Assembly: GCA_963811585.1 (NCBI GenBank)
Contig: CAWERR010000008.1
Coordinates: forward strand, 496,001-560,000
Length of the DNA stretch: 64,000 nucleotides
Direction of reading: 5' to 3'
From: JACDHG01 sp963811585
Lineage (GTDB): Bacteria > Actinomycetota > Actinomycetes > Propionibacteriales > Nocardioidaceae
The notes below the pieces were generated by a model. That model saw only the letters and a list, made by a program, of their open reading frames with translations. It searched no databases and was not told the origin of the DNA. The translations under genes were made by a program, and so were the position numbers. Shown piece after piece: positions 25,095 through 36,324 of the stretch; positions within the stretch are counted from its first letter, which is position 1; every line of letters starts with the position of its first letter.

Positions 25095-25814
25095 TCACTG
25101 CTCAGGTAGGCGTTGCTCGAGACCGTCGAGGATGAGATCGAGCCCGAACTCGTACTCGTCGCCGTAGTCGTAACCGGGTTGGAGAACATGCTCGGTGGTC
25201 AAGCGGGCCAGGTGTGGGTACTCCTTCACGGGGAAGTACTGGAGGAAGGCCTTCGCGAGCTCCGAGGTCTCTTCGGGGGTGCCGAAATCGAGACTCTTTT
25301 CCTGCTGTGCGAACCCGTAGATGTAGCTGTCGAGGGCTGCGAACGCGTGTGCTGCCAGGTCGATAGGGAACTCGGCGTCAAGAAGGCATCCGATGACGGC
25401 GTCGTGGTGGCGCAAGGTTGCGGGTCCGGGGTTTCGGCGTGTTTGCATCAGCCCGATCGCCCAAGGATGTCGATTCAGCACAGTCCGCATCGAGATCGCC
25501 CGCTGCCGCATGGCGACTTTCCAGCTTCGTTCGTCGGCAGCCAGCTCGATCTCGCTGAAGACCACGTCGATCATTCCGTCAAGGAGGTCGTCCTTGTTGG
25601 AGACGTGGTTGTACAGCGACATGGTTCCGCCGCCGAGGTGTTGGCTGAGCTTGCGCATGCTGAGTGATTCGATGCCGCCCTCGTCCGCCAGGTCGATGGC
25701 GGCGCGAAGCAGGAGCGCCCTGTTCCACGGTGCCCGAGGCCCGCTCGGGACGTCCAGTTCCTCAACCATCCTTGCCCTCCACTGCTGGCGGCTCACGGGC
25801 TCTGCCCTTGACAT
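25095..25814 (-). CDS. TetR/AcrR family transcriptional regulator
   Basis: 239 residues. The N-terminal helix-turn-helix (about 30-75: NRALLLRAAIDLADEGGIES, then LSQHLGGGTMSLYNHVSNKD) is typical TetR, and the larger C-terminal domain resembles the TetR_C ligand/dimer domain. It is divergent from the DUF4386 membrane protein, and the shared promoter region carries three copies of an inverted-repeat motif, so autoregulation and control of that neighbour are likely. The ligand is unknown. Confidence 0.88.
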   Translation of the reverse strand: MSRAEPVSRQQWRARMVEELDVPSGPRAPWNRALLLRAAIDLADEGGIESLSMRKLSQHLGGGTMSLYNHVSNKDDLLDGMIDVVFSEIELAADERSWKVAMRQRAISMRTVLNRHPWAIGLMQTRRNPGPATLRHHDAVIGCLLDAEFPIDLAAHAFAALDSYIYGFAQQEKSLDFGTPEETSELAKAFLQYFPVKEYPHLARLTTEHVLQPGYDYGDEYEFGLDLILDGLEQRLPEQ

Positions 25815-25815
25815 G

Positions 25816-25859
25816 CGTACACCGTACGTCTAACGTACACCGTACGCGTACATCGTACG
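25816..25859. promoter_or_regulatory. Triple inverted-repeat operator for the TetR regulator
   Basis: Three near-identical 13-bp elements CGTAC-N3-GTACG at 25816-25828, 25834-25846 and 25847-25859 (spacers ACC, ACC, ATC). The first begins two bases upstream of the TetR start, and the last two abut. This is a convincing multi-site operator in the divergent TetR / DUF4386 promoter region. Confidence 0.75.
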
Positions 25860-25926
25860 TGGAAGTGGATGAGAAGCCAAGCTCGGCTGCTCGACACACC
25901 AGCACGCCTGTGAAGGGCCAACCGCC

Positions 25927-26713
25927 ATGACGAATCGGACCGAGCACTTGCCTGTAGAGCGAATCCCGAGCGACCCGCCGCCAGCAGCTCGGCGTTCGTC
26001 TGCCCAACGGTCCATCCGCAGTGCGAGCCTCACCGCCGGTGTCGCAATCTTGCTCATGTCTGTCGCCGCGATCTTCGGCAATGTCATGGTCATAGACGGG
26101 CTCGTCACCGAGGGCGATGCGGCACAAACGGCCGCCGACATCAATGCTTCCGCCGGCTTGTTCCGGCTCGGAATCGTCAGCCTGACCGTCGTCGTTGCTC
26201 TTGACGTCGTGGTCGCATGGGCTCTCTACCGGGTGTTCAGTCCCGTGAGCGCGAGCCTTTCGATGCTGGCGGCGGCGCTGCGGTTGGTGTACTCAGCCAT
26301 CTTCATGGTGGCCATAGGCCAGCTCCTCGGTGTGGTTCGCCTGCTCAGCGACGAGGGCAACCGTGCGGTGCTCGGTGCAGACCAGGTAGACGTCCAAGCC
26401 ATGCAGGGGATGACTGCCTTCAAAGACATTTGGTATGTCGGTCTGGTCCTCTTCGGCCTCCACCTGCTCCTGCTCGGCTACCTTGCCTACCGATCCGGCT
26501 ACATCCCCCGCGTCGCTGGGTGCTCTCCTCGTCATTGCCGGCCTCGGCTATGTCACCGACAGCTTCGGCGCCGTGCTCTCTAAGGGCTCCTGGACCGACA
26601 TCAGCGCATTCACGTTCCTCGGCGAGTTTCTACTGGCCCTCTGGCTCGTGATCCGGGCCCGCCGCGTCGCCGTCGGCGCCGCGGAGCTCGAGGCTTCGCC
26701 AGCCTCCAGCTGA
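25927..26713 (+). CDS. DUF4386 family membrane protein, frame broken by one base
   Basis: About 261 residues with six membrane segments. It has the family ending YRSGYIPRV-LGALLVIAGLGYVTDSFG. One extra G at 26515 between the codons for Val and Leu moves the C-terminal part into the +1 frame; without it the protein continues to the stop at 26713. The start is ATG 25927 with a GAAGGG RBS. Function is unknown. Position next to a divergent TetR gene with a shared operator suggests inducible expression. Confidence 0.82.
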
Positions 26714-26728
26714 CAGGGGAGGGTCGGG

Positions 26729-28499
<1,771 letters not shown>

Positions 28500-28516
<17 letters not shown>

Positions 28517-30374
28517 AGTCCACTCCCTCCTCGTCGGTCGTCGCCTCGAAGCGACTGGCCTGCAGCTCGAACATCGTGCGGTAGCGGCCGTTCGCCGCGA
28601 TCAGCTCGTCGTGGCTGCCGAGCTCGATCACGCGGCCGTGCTCGAGGACGGCGATCCGGTCCGCATGGCGAACTGTCGAGAAGCGGTGCGAGATGAGGAT
28701 CGTGGTCACGTCGCGGGTGGCTTGGAGGATCTTGTCGAAGATCGCCGCCTCACCTCGTACGTCGAGCTGGGCGGTCGGCTCGTCCAGCAGGACAAGGCCC
28801 GAGCCTCGTCGTACGGCGCACAGGGCGCGAGCCAGCGCGACCCGCTGCCACTGGCCGCCCGACAGGTCGGTCCCTCCCTCGTAGCCCTTGGCCAACGGGG
28901 TGTCGAGATCGGCGATCTCGTCGGCGCCGGCATCGCGCAGTGCCGCGAGGATGTCCTCGTCTGGCGCGCCTTCGGGCGCAACGTTGTCGCGCAGCGGCAG
29001 GTCGAAACGGACGAAGTCTTGGAAGACGGCGGTCACCTGTGATCGCCACGAGTCGATGTCGATGTCGCGAAGGTCGACACCATCGACCTCGATGGCGCCC
29101 GAGTCGGGGTCGTAGAGCCGGCAGAGTAGCTTCGCCAGCGTCGTCTTACCGGCGCCGTTCTGCCCGACGATCGCGAGCGACGACCCAGCTGGAACTGTGA
29201 GATCGAGGCCGTCGTAGATGGGGCGGTGCGACCTCGGGTAGGTGAAGCGGAGGCCGCGGACGCGGAGCTCATGGCGTGGAGCCCTGGCCTCAGCAACTCG
29301 ATCGCCCGACGAGAGCGCGCCCACAGGTGCCATCGCCTGTCGGAGCTTGAGCACGGCGGCGACGGGGGCTGAGGTGCCGTCGATCACCCAGTTCAGCCCA
29401 CCGAAGGCAAGGGCGCTGACGCCGATGGCCACTTGGGCGTAGACGACGACGCGACCGAGCGAGAGGTCGCCCGACGTCGCGGCCGAGCCCAACGCCCAGA
29501 ACACGACAACGTTGGCGACAGCGACGATCAGCAAGCACAACCAGACGGACTTCTGGCGCAGCCGGGTCGCTTCGTACTGAAGCTCGAACAGTCGCCGACG
29601 GCGGGCTCGGAAGCGGTCGATCGTCCACTGTTGCAGGCCGAACAGGCGCAGCTCTTTGGCTGGAGGCGGGTCCACGGCCAACTGGTAGGCGTAGTCGGCA
29701 TGGCGTTGAGCCGACCTGACCTCGGTGGTGTTGCGGTCCTTCCAGATCGAGCTCTCCCGCAGCAGCCAGTGCGTGCTCGCCCAGGCTCCACCGAGCAGCA
29801 GCGGTGCCCACCAGGCGAACCCCACCAGCACGACGGCGGCCGCCGCGCCGCTGACGAGCTCGACCAGGCCGCCAGCGAGGAAGCCCATGCTGATGTACAT
29901 GGGCGGACCCGTGATACCGAGGTCGAAGTCGCGAGCGGTGGTGAGATCGTCGGCGAGCTCGGGGTCCTCCAGGTGACCGATCCCCGGCGGCGCGACGCAG
30001 CTCGTGGCCAGCTCGTCGTTGAGCCAGGCCGAGAGCCGTCCCCCGAGCGTCACGCTCAGCACTTCGTGCAACGGTGCGATCACTTGGAGCAGGAGGAAGG
30101 TCAGACCCATCGCTGCCAGGGGCAGTGTGAGGGACCCATCGTCTTGTACGGCGGCGACCAGGACACCCGTCGTGACCGCGAACACAGAGGGGAGCACGCC
30201 GCGTGCAAGCAGCGCCGCCCACCAGCAAAACGCCAGCACCGGATCGGCCTTGGGCAAGCTGGCGAACAGCAGCCACTCAGGCCGTTGGCGGAAGGCCTTC
30301 ACCCCGCCCGACGGAGTCACGGGTGCTGGCCGCGCTGAAGGCGTGGCGTGACGAACCGTTGGTGCACGGGCCAA
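28500..30374 (-). CDS. ABC exporter half-transporter (partner)
   Basis: 624 residues with an N-terminal exporter membrane domain and a C-terminal ATPase: Walker A GQNGAGKTTLAKLL, Q-loop FQDFVRFDL, canonical signature LSGGQWQRVALARAL, Walker B LVLLDEPTAQLD and ISHRFSTVRHAD. The intact signature contrasts with the degenerate one of the overlapping downstream gene, which fits a heterodimeric exporter with one regulatory and one hydrolytic site. The frame begins with TTG 30374; GTG at about 30319 (VTPSGGVKAF) is an alternative. The gene is divergent from the GNAT gene. Confidence 0.88.
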
Positions 30375-30410
30375 TCATGGCAGTCCGGTCGGCTGACTAC
30401 GCTGAGTGCC

Positions 30411-31442
30411 ATGTGGGTGGGCGAGATCGATGTGCACGACGACGACCTCGTCAAGAGGTTCTGGGAGGCCGGGCGGCTTGGCGATGTCCACGAGCGCGAG
30501 TACTCGACGTACTGGTCGCTGCAAGAGGCCGCCGTGGCGTTCCGTGCCGAGGGCCAGTCTTCCGAGCAGCACGCCGTCGCGGCCATGGAGGACGGTGAGG
30601 TCCTCGGCGCGTGCCAGGTGGTGCTGCCGATGCTCGACAACCGGCATCTCGCCTACGCCGAGCCACTGGTGCCGCCTGCGCATCGAGGCCGCGGTGTCGG
30701 CAGCGCCTTGCTGCAGGCCGCCCTGGAGCTCGTCAGGTCAGCCGGCCGCACGACTGTTGTCTCCGAGGCCAACCTGCCTCTCGACGGGTCCGACACCGTC
30801 GGCTCTGCCTGGGCGGAGCGACGAGGGTTCCGGCAGGCGATCGTCGAAGTCCATCGGGTGCTCGAAATTCCCCTCTCCAAACAGCGCCTCGGCGAGCTCG
30901 CTGACGACTGTGCGCCGCACCATGAGGGATACCGGCTCGTGACGTTCGGCGACACGGTGCCGGACGAGCACCTGGAAGGCTTTTGCACGCTCCAGATCGC
31001 GTTCAACGAGGAGGCGCCCGGCGGCGACCTCGACATCGAGGCCGAGCACTGGGACGAGGACAGAGTTCGCAAGGGTGAGGCGCGGATGCGCGATCAGGGT
31101 CGACACCTCGAGCGGACAGTCGTCCTTGCCCCCGACGGTGAGTTGGTTGCGCTCACCGAGCTGATGGCGACCGACCATTTGCCGGAGCTTGCGTATCAGA
31201 GCGGCACGCTCGTGCTGTCGCATCACCGTGGGCGGCGACTTGGCATGGCATCGAAGGTCGCCAACCTGCGTTCCTTCCAAGCGCGGTTCCCGGATGTGAG
31301 GACCGTGCACTCCTGGAATGCCGAGGAGAACGGCCCCATGGTGGCGATCAACGAAACCCTCGGGTTCCGGCCCGTGGAGCGGTTGGCGGAGATGCAGCTC
31401 AAGTTGACCGACGTACCGACGACCGGCACAGGCGGGTCGTAG
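30411..31442 (+). CDS. Two-domain GNAT N-acetyltransferase (intact copy)
   Basis: 343 residues from ATG 30411 (MWVGEIDVHDDD). Two GNAT folds in tandem: the first has the acetyl-CoA loop PPAHRGRGVGSALLQ, and the second has LSHHRGRRLGMASKVANLRS followed by WNAEENGPMVAINETLGFRP. This two-domain layout is that of the mycothiol synthase-like group, but the substrate here is unknown. Two further paralogues, at 34.2-35.1 and 35.2-36.3 kb, share both domains. The gene is monocistronic and divergent from the ABC pair. Confidence 0.85.
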   Translation: MWVGEIDVHDDDLVKRFWEAGRLGDVHEREYSTYWSLQEAAVAFRAEGQSSEQHAVAAMEDGEVLGACQVVLPMLDNRHLAYAEPLVPPAHRGRGVGSALLQAALELVRSAGRTTVVSEANLPLDGSDTVGSAWAERRGFRQAIVEVHRVLEIPLSKQRLGELADDCAPHHEGYRLVTFGDTVPDEHLEGFCTLQIAFNEEAPGGDLDIEAEHWDEDRVRKGEARMRDQGRHLERTVVLAPDGELVALTELMATDHLPELAYQSGTLVLSHHRGRRLGMASKVANLRSFQARFPDVRTVHSWNAEENGPMVAINETLGFRPVERLAEMQLKLTDVPTTGTGGS

Positions 31443-31578
31443 TACCCACCGGCGCAGGTGCCTCCTCAGTCGTAGTACCAGCGGACAATGGCGGACCGCC
31501 CATCGCAGCACCGACTCTTGAACACGTCGGAGCTCTACGCGAAAAGGTGCGATGGGCCCGCGGTACCAGGAGGACATC

Positions 31579-31983
31579 ATGACCAAACTCAGCAGGCTCA
31601 ACCTCGTCTCGAGCACCGCAGTGCTCACCTCGATCCTTGCGTTGTCGACCGCGAGCATCTCGCCCGCGCTTGCCAATGACCGCGATGTGATCCGCGAGGG
31701 ATCGTGCTCGGGCGCCACGGATTGGAAGCTGAAGGGCAGTCCCGAGAACGGCCGAATCGAGGTGGAGGGCGAGGTGGACAGCAACCGCAATGGTCAGCGA
31801 TGGAACTGGCGCATTGTCCACAACGGGAACGTCGCAGCCCGGGGAACCTCGACCACCCACGCGCCCAGTGGCTCGTTCGAGGCCCGTCGGGTTGTCTCCA
31901 ACGCCGCTGGCAAGGACGGCCTCGCCTTCCGGGCCCGCAACGCCGCCTCCGGCGAGGTCTGCCGGGGATTCCTCAGGTTCTGA
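31579..31983 (+). CDS. Small secreted protein, function unknown
   Basis: 134 residues from ATG 31579, which has an ideal AGGAGG RBS. A Sec signal peptide (SSTAVLTSILALSTASISPALA) is cleaved near residue 33. The mature 100 residues are predicted beta-rich with two Cys (GSCSGATDWKLK and EVCRGFLRF) that could form a disulfide closing the domain. Similar small exported proteins occur in actinobacteria without known role. It precedes the two-component system by about 100 bases on the same strand. Confidence 0.72.
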   Translation: MTKLSRLNLVSSTAVLTSILALSTASISPALANDRDVIREGSCSGATDWKLKGSPENGRIEVEGEVDSNRNGQRWNWRIVHNGNVAARGTSTTHAPSGSFEARRVVSNAAGKDGLAFRARNAASGEVCRGFLRF

Positions 31984-32079
31984 CGGATCCCGGACGGAAG
32001 ACCCTGATTCAGCCCCAACTCAACGGAGCAACGCGATGAGCACACCGGAAATGAGCCCAGGCTGAGCAAGAAGGGCCTC

Positions 32080-33486
32080 GTGGCGCCGATGCCAGACACC
32101 CACGCGCGGCATACTGAGGGACCCGACCTCGGAGCGTTCTCGATGCCTGTACTCACCGGACCGGGGCGGTCCCCCTCCGGAGGGACCGCCTCGGCTGGTG
32201 GTTGGCGCAGCATCGTGTCAAACCCTGTGGTCCAGTTCTTCACGGCCGGCGCTGTCGCCCTCATCCTGATCTTGGTCGGGTCCGGGTGGCTGAGCGAACG
32301 GGCCGCCACCGACGAGGCGATCATTGACACTCGGTCGACCGCAGAGCTGCTCGCGCACTCAGTGATCCAGCCCACCCTGACCCGCGGGGTCGTCGAAGGC
32401 GATGCCGCGGCTATGGAGGAGTTCGACCGCCAGATGCGGGAGCGGGTGTTGGTAGGCAACCTGATCCGGATCAAGATCTGGTCTGCCGACGGACGGATCG
32501 TCTATTCGGACGAAGGGCGGTTGATCGGTGAGCAGTTCGACCTCGCTGCCGACGAGATCGACATCCTGCGCAATGGCGGCAGCGCGGCCGAGGTGTCCGA
32601 CCTCGCCGAGCCAGAGAACCGCTTCGAGCCGGACTCCGGCCGGCTGCTCGAGGTTTACACGAAGGTGACTACCCCGGATGGGGAGCCGCTGCTGTTCGAG
32701 GCGTACTTCTCGTGGGGCATCGTCGCGAGCGGAAGCAGTCAGGTGCTCGATGCGTTCCGCCCGATCACCATCATTGGGCTGCTCGTCTTCCTGGCCCTGA
32801 CAGGACCGCTCGTCTGGGTGCTGGCACGACGGCTCGACGCGGCTGCGGCAGCCCGCGAGCGACTGCTCGTAGCCGCGGTGGCCGCGTCCGACATCGAGCG
32901 GCGGCGGATTGCCCGCGATCTCCACGACGGCGTCGTCCAGAACCTCGCGGGTACGTCGTTCGCCCTGTCGGCGGCTGCCCGTGAGGAGAAGGACCGACCG
33001 GCACTCGAGGAGCATCTGGAGCAGCTCGCCTCCGGCGTACGCCACAGCCTGCGCTCCCTGCGGTCACTGCTCGTCGAGATCTACCCGCCCGAGCTGCGCA
33101 CCGAAGGCCTGGCGGCGGCCCTGGACGACTTGGTGGCTCCGACGGTTGCGGCAGGAGTCACCGTCGACGTGGACGTGGTTGACACGAGCAGCCTCCCGCA
33201 CGAGGACGTGGCGTTGATCTGGCGCGTGGCCCAGGAGGCGGTGCGAAACGCCCAGCGGCACGGCAAACCTGAGCGCATCGGCATCACCGTGACACAAACG
33301 GCGGATTCGTCGGTGCTCGAGGTCGTCGACGACGGGGCGGGTTTCGACCCACAGGTCGCGCCGGCTTCGGGGCATCTCGGCCTACGCTCGCTGCGGGATC
33401 TCGTCCGCGACGTCGGTGCCACCCTGACGGTGACGTCGCGCGTGGGGGCCGGGACCCAAGTCAGGCTGGAGGTGCCGAGCCGGTGA
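32080..33486 (+). CDS. Two-component sensor histidine kinase, NarL/DesK type
   Basis: 468 residues: TM1 at about 49-71, an extracytoplasmic sensor region of about 150 residues, TM2 near 227-247, a short linker, the HisKA_3 dimerisation domain with phospho-acceptor His282 in RRRIARDLHDGVVQNL, and an HATPase domain (WRVAQEAVRNAQRHGKPERI, VVDDGAGFDP, GHLGLRSLRDLV). HisKA_3 kinases pair with LuxR-type regulators, as found immediately downstream. The stimulus is unknown. The start may be later than ATG 32080 because the first 40 residues are unstructured. Confidence 0.9.
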   Translation: MAPMPDTHARHTEGPDLGAFSMPVLTGPGRSPSGGTASAGGWRSIVSNPVVQFFTAGAVALILILVGSGWLSERAATDEAIIDTRSTAELLAHSVIQPTLTRGVVEGDAAAMEEFDRQMRERVLVGNLIRIKIWSADGRIVYSDEGRLIGEQFDLAADEIDILRNGGSAAEVSDLAEPENRFEPDSGRLLEVYTKVTTPDGEPLLFEAYFSWGIVASGSSQVLDAFRPITIIGLLVFLALTGPLVWVLARRLDAAAAARERLLVAAVAASDIERRRIARDLHDGVVQNLAGTSFALSAAAREEKDRPALEEHLEQLASGVRHSLRSLRSLLVEIYPPELRTEGLAAALDDLVAPTVAAGVTVDVDVVDTSSLPHEDVALIWRVAQEAVRNAQRHGKPERIGITVTQTADSSVLEVVDDGAGFDPQVAPASGHLGLRSLRDLVRDVGATLTVTSRVGAGTQVRLEVPSR

Positions 33487-33493
33487 TGACACC

Positions 33494-34117
33494 GTGATCA
33501 GGATCGTGCTCGCCGACGACCATCCGCTGGTGCGTCGTGGGTTGGAGCAGTTGCTGGCCGGGAACCCGGAGATCGAAGTCGTCGGCACGGCGGCGGACGG
33601 CGCCGAAGCGGTTGAGATGGTGCAGGCGACCAAGCCCGACGTCGTACTGATGGATCTGCAGATGCCGGTGCTCGACGGCGTCGAGGCAACCCGGAAGATC
33701 GTGGCGGCGGACGACTCCGTGCAGGTTGTCGTGTTGACGTCGTTCTCAGACACGGAGCGGATCGTGGCCGCGTTGGATGCCGGCGCTGTGGGCTACCTGC
33801 TCAAGGACACCGGCCCGGAGGACCTGCTGAGTGGTGTCCGGGCAGCCGCCCGAGGCGAGTCGCCTCTCCACCCCAAGGCCGCCCGGCAGCTACTTACCGC
33901 ACGGACCCATCGACCGGACACGACCGTCGAACTGACGCCACGGGAGACCGAGGTGCTCGGCCTCGTCCGCCAAGGTCTCGCCAACAAGCAGATCGCCCGT
34001 CGACTCGGCATCAGCGAACGGACGGTCAAGGCGCACCTGACGTCGACGTTCCACCGGATCGGGGTGCTGGACCGGACCCAGGCAGCACTCTGGGCTGAGC
34101 GCAACGGCATCGGGTAG
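33494..34117 (+). CDS. Response regulator, NarL/LuxR family
   Basis: 207 residues: a receiver domain with the acidic pocket ADDH, phospho-acceptor Asp54 (VVLMDLQMPVLDG), Thr and Lys switch residues (VVLTSFSD, YLLKDTGPEDLL), then a LuxR helix-turn-helix (LTPRETEVLGLVRQGLANKQ, ISERTVKAHLTSTFHRIGV). The GTG start lies seven bases after the kinase stop, so the pair is one operon. Targets are not evident. It is the last intact gene before the frameshift-dense region. Confidence 0.93.
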   Translation: MIRIVLADDHPLVRRGLEQLLAGNPEIEVVGTAADGAEAVEMVQATKPDVVLMDLQMPVLDGVEATRKIVAADDSVQVVVLTSFSDTERIVAALDAGAVGYLLKDTGPEDLLSGVRAAARGESPLHPKAARQLLTARTHRPDTTVELTPRETEVLGLVRQGLANKQIARRLGISERTVKAHLTSTFHRIGVLDRTQAALWAERNGIG

Positions 34118-34120
34118 GAC

Positions 34121-34150
34121 GCCACCTCGCTGCCGGCCGCGGCTGGTGGC
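34121..34150. terminator. Possible bidirectional terminator
   Basis: GCCACC at 34121-34126 pairs with GGTGGC at 34145-34150 around a GC-rich loop with inner pairing (GCCGGCCGCGGC). It lies between the convergent response-regulator and GNAT genes. Confidence 0.45.
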
Positions 34151-34156
34151 AGCCAC

Positions 34157-35137
34157 TCACAAAGTGCGGAAGTACTCTCCGATACGACCGACCGGCACGA
34201 AGCCCATGAGGTCGTTGACGGCGATCATCGGCGCGTTGCTTTCGGCGTTCCAGGTGTGCAGGATCGTCCGGTCGGGGTGCATGTGCCTGGACGATGCGGA
34301 GGTTGCGGACCTTGGTGGCGATGCCGAGCCGGTGGCCGCGGTGGTCACGGCGCACGAGAGTGTCCTACTGGAAGATGTTGCGCGGATCGTGCGCCGGGAC
34401 GATGAGCTGTGTGTGCGCGACCGGGACGCCGTCGCGGTCGAACGCGACGGTGGTGTAGAGCACGCGCCCCTGGGCATCGAGCGACTCGACCCGAGCGGCG
34501 AGTGTCGCCGGCGTGTCGCTGCCCTTCTCGAACTCGAGCTGTCCGGAGGGCGCGTCGACGAGGATGTACTCGAGAGGATGCTGTAGTCGGCGAGGATCTC
34601 CTCTGGCGGAAGCCCGACGAAGTCTCTGAGCTCGTAGTCGCGATGCGCCGGCGCGGCGTCGGCAGCCAACCGGTCCAGCAGGGCGCCGTCGACCGGAAGC
34701 TCCAGCACCCGGTGTACGTCGGCCTGCGAGAAGGCGAAGCCGTGCTCGGCGGCGAACCGGCGGTCGGGGTGGGTCTCGTCCGCGCCGAGCGGGAAGTCGA
34801 CTCTGTCATCAGCGTCGACCTACCCCAGTCGCGCGCCAAAGCGATCAAGAACTCCGCCATCCGCGTGCCGTGACCGCGTCGCCGATCGGCTGGTGTGACG
34901 TGCACCAAGCCCCACGCCTTTTCGAGGTTGTCCTGCGTCGGACGCTCGACGAAATCCTGCCACCACGGCTCGCGCCGTCGACAAAACCGAGGAATGCCTC
35001 GAGGTAGTCTGAGGGCTCTGTGTTACGCAGATTTCTCGCGGTGCTCCTCGAGCGTAGCGGCGTCGGGTAGGGGTTGTCGACACATCTCCGCTTCGCGGCT
35101 GATCTGCGTCAACGCTTCGACGTCAACTGCTGGTCAT
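34157..35137 (-). CDS. Two-domain GNAT acetyltransferase paralogue, multiply frameshifted
   Basis: Reconstruction across frames gives MTSVDVEALTQISREAE, then LRNTEPSDYLEAFLGFVDG, WGLVHVTPADRRRGHGTRMA (first acetyl-CoA loop), LELPVDGALLDRLAADAAP, ILVDAPSGQLEFEKGSDTP, VRRDHRGHRLGIATKVRNL (second loop) and WNAESNAPMIAVNDLMGFVP. This is the same two-domain architecture as the intact gene at 30411. Several single-base frame changes interrupt it (for example an extra base between AAA and CTG near 35040). The start is ATG 35137 if those are removed. The N-terminal region differs from the intact copy, so this is a diverged paralogue and not a recent duplicate. Confidence 0.7.
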
Positions 35138-35200
35138 GGCTGGACCGACGGATTTCCACGGGTTCAAGGTAAGGGCTCGACGACGTACGTCGTCAACGGG

Positions 35201-36258
35201 TTAACGCCTGCTCGACCTCACGTAGGGTCGAGCTTGCGTTGACCATTCGACCAGCAGCTCGATCGGCTCGAAGCCCATCGTCTCGTTGATCGCGACCATC
35301 GGTGCGTTGGTCTTCGGCGTTGGTCGTGACGATCTGCGGTGCGGTCGGGGTTGTCCTGCTGCATGGCGCGCAGGTTGGCAGCCTTCACCGCCATGCCGAG
35401 CCGGTGGCCGCGATGGTCGCGACGAACCAGCGTGCCCCACTGGAAGACGTTCGACGATCGTCGTCGGACGAGGCGTGGCGAGCGTGGACTGAGCGACGGC
35501 CTCCGCCGGACGCGATCGCGACGGTCTCGTAGACCGTCCGGCCCATCTCCTAGAGCTTGTCCTGCCGGTCTTGAGGCCTCGGCCGTCAGCGCCTCCGCCT
35601 CGAAGTCGAGGTCGCCGGTCGGGGCGTCGAGGGCCAGCTGGTTGTGGAGATGGCAGAAGGACTCGACCAGCTCGTCGGGGATCTCGTTGACGAAGGTCTC
35701 GATCCGGTAGTCCTCGTGATGCGGCGCGGAGTCGTCGATCCAGTGCTGGATGTGCTCGTCGGCGACGGGGAGGTCGAGGACGGCGGCACCTCGACGTTGG
35801 CGAGGGCGAAGCCGCGCTTCTCTGCGAACTGGCGGTAGGGGTGGTCGTCGCGGGCGGCGAACGGCGAGGTTGCATCTCGGTCATCAACCGGGTGCGTCCC
35901 GCGCTCGGGCGAGGCCTCGACGAGGTGGTCGAGCAGCGCCGATCCCGACGCCCCGGTGGCGGTTCTCAGGCGGCACGGCGACGTCGACGAACGCCAGGCG
36001 AGTGTTGTCGAGCAGCGGCAGCATCATGAACGGCCACCGACCATCTCGGCGTCCGGCGCCGCCGTCCTCGTACGGCGGCGTACGCGTCCACTCCTCGGTC
36101 GCTCGGCTCCTGCGGCTGGCGGACCATGACGGTGGCCTCGCGCTCGGACCAGATACGGCATTCCCTCACGCTCGTACAGGCTCCGCCGCCCGCGTGATGC
36201 GCGTAGAAGCGCTTCATCGCGCGTCGTCGTCAGACGTCGATCTTCCGGAAATCCACAC
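35201..36258 (-). CDS. Two-domain GNAT acetyltransferase paralogue, multiply frameshifted
   Basis: Pieces in all three frames assemble into one protein: VWISGKIDV-DDDA at the start (aligning with MWVGEIDVHDDD of the 30411 gene), LPLLDNTRLAFVDVAVPPEN, RHRGVGSALLDHLVEASPE, VLDLPVADEHIQHWIDDSAP, HHEDYRIETFVNEIPDELVE, LVRRDHRGHRLGMAVKAANL and NAPMVAINETMGFEPIELLV before the stop at 35201. GTG 36258 is the inferred start. It is closer to the 30411 gene than the copy at 34157 is. It may well be intact in the organism, given the indel pattern of the region. Confidence 0.68.
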
Positions 36259-36324
36259 TTGAGAGTACGACGAAGTAGGCGGCATCGCGACCCGTATTTC
36301 TGCGGAAAAAGCACGCGGTGAGGG

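Noticed and set aside
34157..36258. Decaying pseudogenes caused by a mobile element
   Set aside because: No transposase, inverted ends or target duplications were seen, and neighbouring essential genes show the same indels.
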